Assembly (NCBI GenBank): GCA_033819885.1
Contig: JAQYUZ010000010.1
Coordinates: 310,001-374,000 of the forward strand
Source of the DNA: Microbotryomycetes sp. JL201
Taxonomy: Eukaryota; Basidiomycota; Microbotryomycetes
Direction of reading: 5' to 3'
DNA length: 64,000 nucleotides
The position numbers were made by a program, and so were the translations under genes. The notes below the pieces were generated by a model. The model was not told the origin of the DNA, did not search any database, and saw only the letters and a list, made by a program, of their open reading frames with translations. Each line of letters opens with the position of its first letter. The first letter of the stretch is position 1. Below are positions 58,963-64,000 of this stretch, piece after piece.

Positions 58963-59839
58963 TTAATCTTGTTCTCCGATATCCTGAAGCGACTAGTTCA
59001 GCGCCGCGTGCTCACCAACGATATTACCCGACTCACCTCGTTCCAGATATGTGGACTCTGACTAACGAATTTTTTCATCAAATTCTTGCAGCTGTCAAGG
59101 TTCAGGTTGACCACCTCGACGCCGTGGTCCTGCCAGAGCCGGTCAACTAGATCACGTGACTTGGGTACGTGTTTCGCGATGCTTACCTTGAGAATGCCTT
59201 CGCCTCCAACAAATGTGTCGTTCTCACCCATGACACATCTTTTGATGCCGTAGACTGTCCGACGACGTGCAATATGATCAGAACATGCAGGACTCGGTGG
59301 AGCTGAGTAAACTGACGGATCATCGCGCCGGTGCACATAGTGCAGGGGCTCAGCGTCGTGTACATGCTGTATATCTAGAATTTAGCTGCATGATTCTCAG
59401 GCGGGACGGGACGCCCTCGAAGGCACGTACGTGCAGTTCTCGTACACTGAGGCCGGAAGGCGACCGATGTTCTCGAGACAATCGGTCTGGAGCAGTCTGT
59501 CAGCATCGACAATGACAGATCTAGCTGACAGGGACTCGGAGCGCCTACCTCGCCATGCCGGGTCGCACTGCCTTGCTGCACACGGCGGTTGCGGCCGACG
59601 CCAATCACTACGCCGTCATTGCGAACAAGTGCAGCACCAATGGGGACGCTTAACGCAACAGAGACAGACGTCAGCATATGACCGCCTCCTGTAGCAGATT
59701 CTGTGCGCAGATTCTCGGCTCACCCGCCCTCGGAAAGTCCGAGCTCGCCCTGGAAGATAGCATGCGCAATATTGCGCAAGTCAGACTCTAGCGGCTCCTT
59801 TGTGGGCTCCGACTTGAATGGCGTCGTGGGCGCGAGCAT
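58963..59839 (-). CDS. FCY1: Cytosine deaminase
   Basis: Seven exons: 59839-59724, 59648-59549, 59486-59431, 59366-59317, 59254-59187, 59129-59037, 58983-58963; 167 aa, close to yeast Fcy1 (158). Zinc site: H70 and catalytic E72 in HGE, C99 and C102 in SPCTMC. Other matching stretches: GGVPIGAALV, LYGIKRCVMGEND, and the C-terminal lid ending IWNEDIGE-QD. It deaminates cytosine to uracil in pyrimidine salvage and also converts 5-fluorocytosine to 5-fluorouracil. The last exon is only 21 nt. The divergent neighbour is the permease FCY2, 944 nt away. Start ATG gives MLAPTTPFKSEP before the conserved helix. Confidence 0.96.
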
Positions 59840-60783
59840 GTTACAATGCAAGACAAAAGGTGGCCCAGCCGAGAATCTCGGATGCCAATTTTTGGAGTAA
59901 CGCGGGATTATTCACATCCTCAGATATCGTCGGCAACAATACTCGTGCTCTAATTGGCAGATTTTTCGCCTTCTGTGAGCTCGAAGTCAACTCTCTGGAT
60001 GCTCGCCGCAGGCTTTGTGGCTATTTCACTCAGAATGCTCCTTTTTTTTTCCATTTTGGCTGGATTTGCAATGGTTTCAGCGCGTCTGTTCTGCACGCTC
60101 GGAACCGTATACACAAGAGTGCAACGGGCTCGGCAAGACTGCGGCGGAAGCAGGGAAACAGTTTCGGGTCCGTCCTTATCGCGATTGCAGAATCTCCTTG
60201 GGTGGCTGCGGAGGGAGCAACCCACGCCTGTTGCATGTGTCTGCACACTCTCTGGATGAAAGAAATGCAGTGTAAAGTATGGCTTGTGCGCTGGATGTGC
60301 GTGTAACAATCAGGAATTCCCTCGAGCTCGAGTTCGTGGATTTCGTAAACTTCTAGCGTCGCCAAGCACCAAAGTTCAGCCGAAATGGCACCCTTCTGCC
60401 TTGTTCCTCTGTGTCAGACCCTGCAGGACACGGCTGCTGCCCCGCAGATCGAGATTTCTTGACCGGAATTTTCTTGCGGACTCGAACGGGAAACCTGGAG
60501 ACGGGCATTCACGACAGGATTCTGTGCATCTGCAAGTACTTGCTAGATACAAGATGCATGGCTCCCGTGCGCAGTATAAGATAAGGATTGTGCTGCACTG
60601 TACATCAAGCAATCGGGCTGGGCCCGCGGTGCTTGGATGAATTCGAAAATAGACGCAGCGGGCCCGAAGGAGCGGCTCGCGCCGGCTTTGCCCCTTTTTT
60701 TCGCCCTTGATACGCAGCGATACGAATCAGAGGCCGTCAGCCGCCGCTCCGCACGACTCTTGCTTCCGTATCCCTCCACCATC
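59840..60783. promoter_or_regulatory. Shared divergent promoter region of FCY1 and FCY2
   Basis: No gene recognised in this 944-nt gap. It contains two GATAAG hexamers, one on the plus strand (60580-60585) and one on the minus strand (cttatc, 60175-60180), the core of sites used by nitrogen-responsive GATA factors in fungi. Two hits in this length are only slightly above chance, so regulation by nitrogen is an inference based mainly on the kind of genes flanking it. Confidence 0.35.
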
Positions 60784-62803
60784 ATGTCCTCGTCTGAAGG
60801 CTCCTTCAATGCGTATGACGAGGAGAAAGGTCCGGCCGTGGACGCTGTCAAGGTGACAGAAGCAAAGGACTTCAAGCGCGTCGAGAGTGGCCCACTTGCA
60901 AAAGTGAGTCTTGCTCGCCACCATGGCTCCTGATGACGTGTTCAGGAGCTTGATCTGACCATGCTGTATATTTTGCAGCTCTGGGACATTGTCTTGTGGC
61001 TAGACGAAAAGTTTGGCGTCGAGGTTCGGTACGCTGGCTTTCTTTTTTTCTGTCTGGGCGCGCCCCGGCGGGCTTATCGAGCAGCGCTCACACGACCGTG
61101 CACACCGGCCGCAAATGCAGTGGTGTCGAGCGGGTGCCAGAGTCGGAACGTCACCACTATTCTATCATGGACGCCGGCTGGCTCTGGATGTCGGCAAACA
61201 TGACTATGTACGTCGCGACGCGTCTGTCGCGCGTGTGAGCGTGGGTGGCGACAGCCATTGACGCGCATCCACCTGACAGCTCAACCGTCTCGCTCGGTAC
61301 CCTGTCAAACTCCATCTATGGCATGGGATTGACTGATGCTGCGCTCGTCATTGTTTTCTTCAACCTGCTGTGCACATTGCCCGTCGGCTTGTTCTCGACT
61401 TGGGGTATGCAATCCGGTCTGCGTCAAATGATGATCGGTCGCTTCTCATTCGGGTGGCTGTGGATCTACTTCCCGGTCTTGTTGAATTGCTTGGTGTGTA
61501 GCATGATTTTCCATCGCTTTCTATTCCGGAGCTAACTTCGACACTGCTCGCAGGCTTGCCTCGGTTGGTCCTGTATCAACTCTATCGCCGGAGCACAAGC
61601 TCTTGCTGCTGTGGCTGGTCACGACTCGCCTCATAAGCTGCCTGTCGCTGTCGGCATCGTCATCATCGCCATCGTCACAATGTTTGTCGCCCTGTTCGGC
61701 TACCGCTACGTGCACTTGTTTGAACGATATGCATCTATCCCAGTCTTTGTCATCTTGTGCATCCTGCTCGGACAGGCTGCTCCCCATGTCACCGCTAGCA
61801 TCTCGCCTCCCGGAACGGCAACGGCTGCCTCATGCCTCTCGTACGGCGCGACTGTCGCTGGCTTTGCCCTCGGATGGACATCGCTGGCTGCCGATTACAC
61901 GGTCAACTTCCCGGCGGACTCTTCAAAGGTCAAAGTGTTCTTCTACACGTACACGGGTCTCAACCTGCCACTCATCTTCTGCGAAGTCATTGGAGCGGTC
62001 TTGATGCACACTTTCGAGAAGAAGCCATCATGGGAGCAAGCATACAATGTTGATCACTTTGGCGGTCTTCTTGGCGCGCCTCTGACTGGCCCCATGGGCG
62101 GATTCGGCAAGTTCTTGCTCGTCATCCTAGCAATGTCTATTGTGGCCAACAACATTCGTGAGTGCTCCCGTCTTCCTCCGTGGCAATCTTGCCCGGCCGA
62201 CTCCGAGAGATATTGCTCGATGCCCTCATCGGCTCGCTTGTTGTATCTCGGGAGGCCGTGCATGGTCCGCCATCTCGCGACAATAATGGCGGAGACTGAT
62301 TCGATGGTCTATTGACAGCCAACATGTACTCGTTCGCACTTACTTTCCAAACGCTCGGATCCCAAGCTCAGAAGATTCCTAGGATGTTCTTGGTTATTCT
62401 CGGCACAGGCATTTATATTGCAGTCGCCATTCCTGGCGCCTCCTCGTTCGAGGATTTCCTCGACCTTATGCTCGTCATCCTCTCTTACTGGCTCGCCATC
62501 TACTCGTGCATTCTCATCGAGGAGTTTTTCATTTTCCGTCAAGGTTCCTTCACCAAGGGATTCGACCTTGAGCGATACAATGACTTGTCGGCCCTTCCAA
62601 TCGGCTTGGCAGCGTTCGGAGCAACTGCCATTGGCGCTTGCGGAGCCGTCCTTGGTATGGCGCAAGTTTGGTGGATCGGTCCAATCGCCAAAGCGATCGA
62701 ACCCAAGTTTGGAGCAGACATTGGATTTTTGCTCTCGTTCGGTTTCTCTGGAGTGGCCTATCCTCCTTTGCGTTACCTCGAGCGCAAGTACTTTGGCAAG
62801 TAA
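60784..62803 (+). CDS. FCY2: Purine-cytosine permease, NCS1 family
   Basis: Six exons: 60784-60903, 60979-61028, 61121-61207, 61280-61493, 61554-62157, 62319-62803; 519 aa, near yeast Fcy2 (533). The cytosolic N-terminus has VEVRGVERVPESER before the first membrane helix, then twelve hydrophobic segments. Family marks: HHYSIMDAGWLWMSANMT, LACLGWSCINSIAGAQ, ALGWTSLAADYTVNFP, SIVANNIPNMYSFALTFQTL and, late, LIEEFFIFRQGSF. It carries cytosine and purines with protons across the plasma membrane. Lying head to head with cytosine deaminase, it likely feeds that enzyme; both steps together define 5-fluorocytosine sensitivity in fungi. Confidence 0.95.
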
Positions 62804-63135
62804 ACCAGACGTCCGAAGATTTGGTCCGGCAGTTCATCGATGCCGCTCTATTTGTGCTTTGTGGTTGTTTCGAGTTTTAATTTCACTGGGTTAGAAAGCT
62901 TCATTGAGGTTTGTCGTCTGTGGGACATTTTGTGATCAGGGTGAATTTTGATATGTGCCAAAATCTGTTGTAATGCTTCTCAGTAACCGCGCGAATTCGG
63001 GATGTTGGCCGCGGAGTTGCTGGTTTGACGCGTTACGGACCGATCGCAAGGCAAAACTACAATTGGAGGAGGCTGTTCGCGACTGTAATGGCAGTTCGAT
63101 GGATTCTGTGATTCTTTTGCAAGACAAAACTACTT
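62804..63135. other. Convergent intergenic region FCY2/PHB1
   Basis: About 330 nt between two stop codons. No gene seen. Confidence 0.55.
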
Positions 63136-63988
63136 TTACTGCTGTGACGGTACCTGCAACAAGACGTTGCCACCTCCAGGCAGATATGTAACATTCTTGC
63201 CCTGCGTTGCAAAAGAGGCAAGGGAGAATCAATTTCAACGTCTGTATCGAATCAAAAGTCTGACGTGACTGACCTGTGACAGGGTGTGCGCAATGTCCTT
63301 TGAGGCTTCGATCCTTCGGAACTGAACGAGACCTTCGCCTGCCTTGTTGAGTGCGCGCGAGATGATTGTCGCAGCCTCGGCTTCTCCCTCTGCGCGGACA
63401 ACTGCAGCTTGACGCTCTTGTTCGGACTATTCGACAGGATCATTAGTCAACAACGTCACTGTACGCTCGCCGTCCGAGTCACTTACGCGCTCGACGATGA
63501 ACTTGGCTCGCTCAGCCTCTACAGACGTGCGCCAAGCAAGTCAGCATCAAGACATGGTCAAATTCCATGTCAACTCGCCCTGTTGTGCAATCTGCTTTTG
63601 CTCTACTGCCTGAGTGAACTCCTTGCCGAAGGTCATGTGGGTCTGCGGTACTCGACGTCAGCACACACTCAGGTGCAGCGTCTTGATCGGATGCACGCAC
63701 AATCGACACGTCCTCCAATACAATGTTGAACTCTGAAGCTCGCTTGAGCAAGTCTTCTCTGATTCTCGAGCTGACGACTTCTCGCTGCGTGATCAACTCT
63801 GCTGCGTCAAACTGAGCGACGGTCGCCTTGAGGACCTCGTTACCGATCGAAGGCAGCACGCGTTCGTCATAGTCGAGGCCGAGCGAGCGGTAAATGGTGG
63901 CCAAGTGGCGTGTGTCTGGTCGCGACATGACGCGCAATGTGAGCGAGACCATTTGCATGTCTTTTGAGCCCGTTGTTGTGGAAATGTT
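63136..63988 (-). CDS. PHB1: Prohibitin-1, 3' part
   Basis: Partial: the 5' exons lie beyond 64000. Visible exons 63988-63701, 63642-63579, 63518-63487, 63426-63274, 63201-63136. The SPFH core is very clear: [74 protein letters not shown] and [18 protein letters not shown], ending [18 protein letters not shown], which fits PHB1 rather than PHB2. Prohibitins form ring complexes in the inner mitochondrial membrane that hold proteases and stabilise new proteins. The intron 63519-63578 uses a GC donor (gcgagt) between two universally conserved residues (QQ and EAER). Confidence 0.95.
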
Positions 63989-64000
63989 CTGACACAAATT

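Noticed and set aside
1-64000. tRNA, rRNA, CRISPR, retroelement or viral remnants
   Set aside because: I looked on both strands and found no cloverleaf, rRNA block, spaced repeat array, reverse transcriptase, integrase or capsid-like sequence that I could support.

Overview
The window is nuclear DNA from a fungus, most likely a yeast-like or compact-genome basidiomycete. The signs are dense genes on both strands, several introns in most genes (mostly 50-110 nt, GT-AG with CTGAC/CTAAC-type branch sites, plus several GC-AG introns), a poly-Arg/Ser-rich style of orphan proteins, and a typical fungal gene set (GET3/GET2, PSD1, MSH1, SSN6, PAB1, RVS167, SBDS/SDO1, ALG1, BNI4, FCY1/FCY2, PHB1). I cannot name the species from sequence alone. 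I placed roughly 120 introns by hand, checking that reading phase was kept across every junction; protein lengths below come from those models.

Layout. 1-795: 3' part of a nucleotide pyrophosphatase/phosphodiesterase gene. 796-2595: gene-free, with a 366-bp inverted-repeat element (1192-1557). 2596-5586: GET3 followed by GET2, two partners of tail-anchored protein insertion, side by side. 5663-11309: an orphan protein, a membrane-anchored GH5 glucanase and a Ser/Arg-rich orphan. 11505-16364: GPALPP-motif protein (-), AT-hook protein (+), TFIIH subunit TFB5 (-) and an AhpD-like protein (+). 16525-26366, all minus: PSD1, a zf-4CXXC_R1 (CDCA7-like) protein, and a transcription factor with two C2H2 fingers plus a Zn2Cys6 cluster. 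26539-32768: SMN homologue (+), AIF/FSP1-like oxidoreductase (-), mitochondrial mismatch-repair MSH1 (+). 33519-37516: SSN6/CYC8 corepressor. 37925-46221: PAB1 (-), RVS167/HOB1 (+), SBDS/SDO1 (-), ALG1 (+). 46315-58507, mostly minus: BNI4, a CDKN3-like phosphatase, a Ser-rich orphan, a secreted subtilase. 58963-62803: cytosine deaminase FCY1 (-) and cytosine/purine permease FCY2 (+), divergently arranged. 63136-64000: prohibitin PHB1 (-), cut by the window end.

Functional links: GET3 and GET2 belong to one pathway; FCY1 and FCY2 form a two-gene uptake-plus-deamination unit for cytosine around one shared promoter region. The other genes look like ordinary housekeeping neighbours. No rRNA, tRNA, CRISPR array, retroelement or viral fossil was recognised.

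Points most worth a second look: the GET3-GET2 and FCY1-FCY2 pairs; loss of the redox CxC cysteines in GET3; five GC-AG introns, one of them unambiguous in prohibitin; a start codon split by an intron in PAB1; a 10-nt exon in RVS167; and zinc fingers cut into tiny exons in the hybrid transcription factor.
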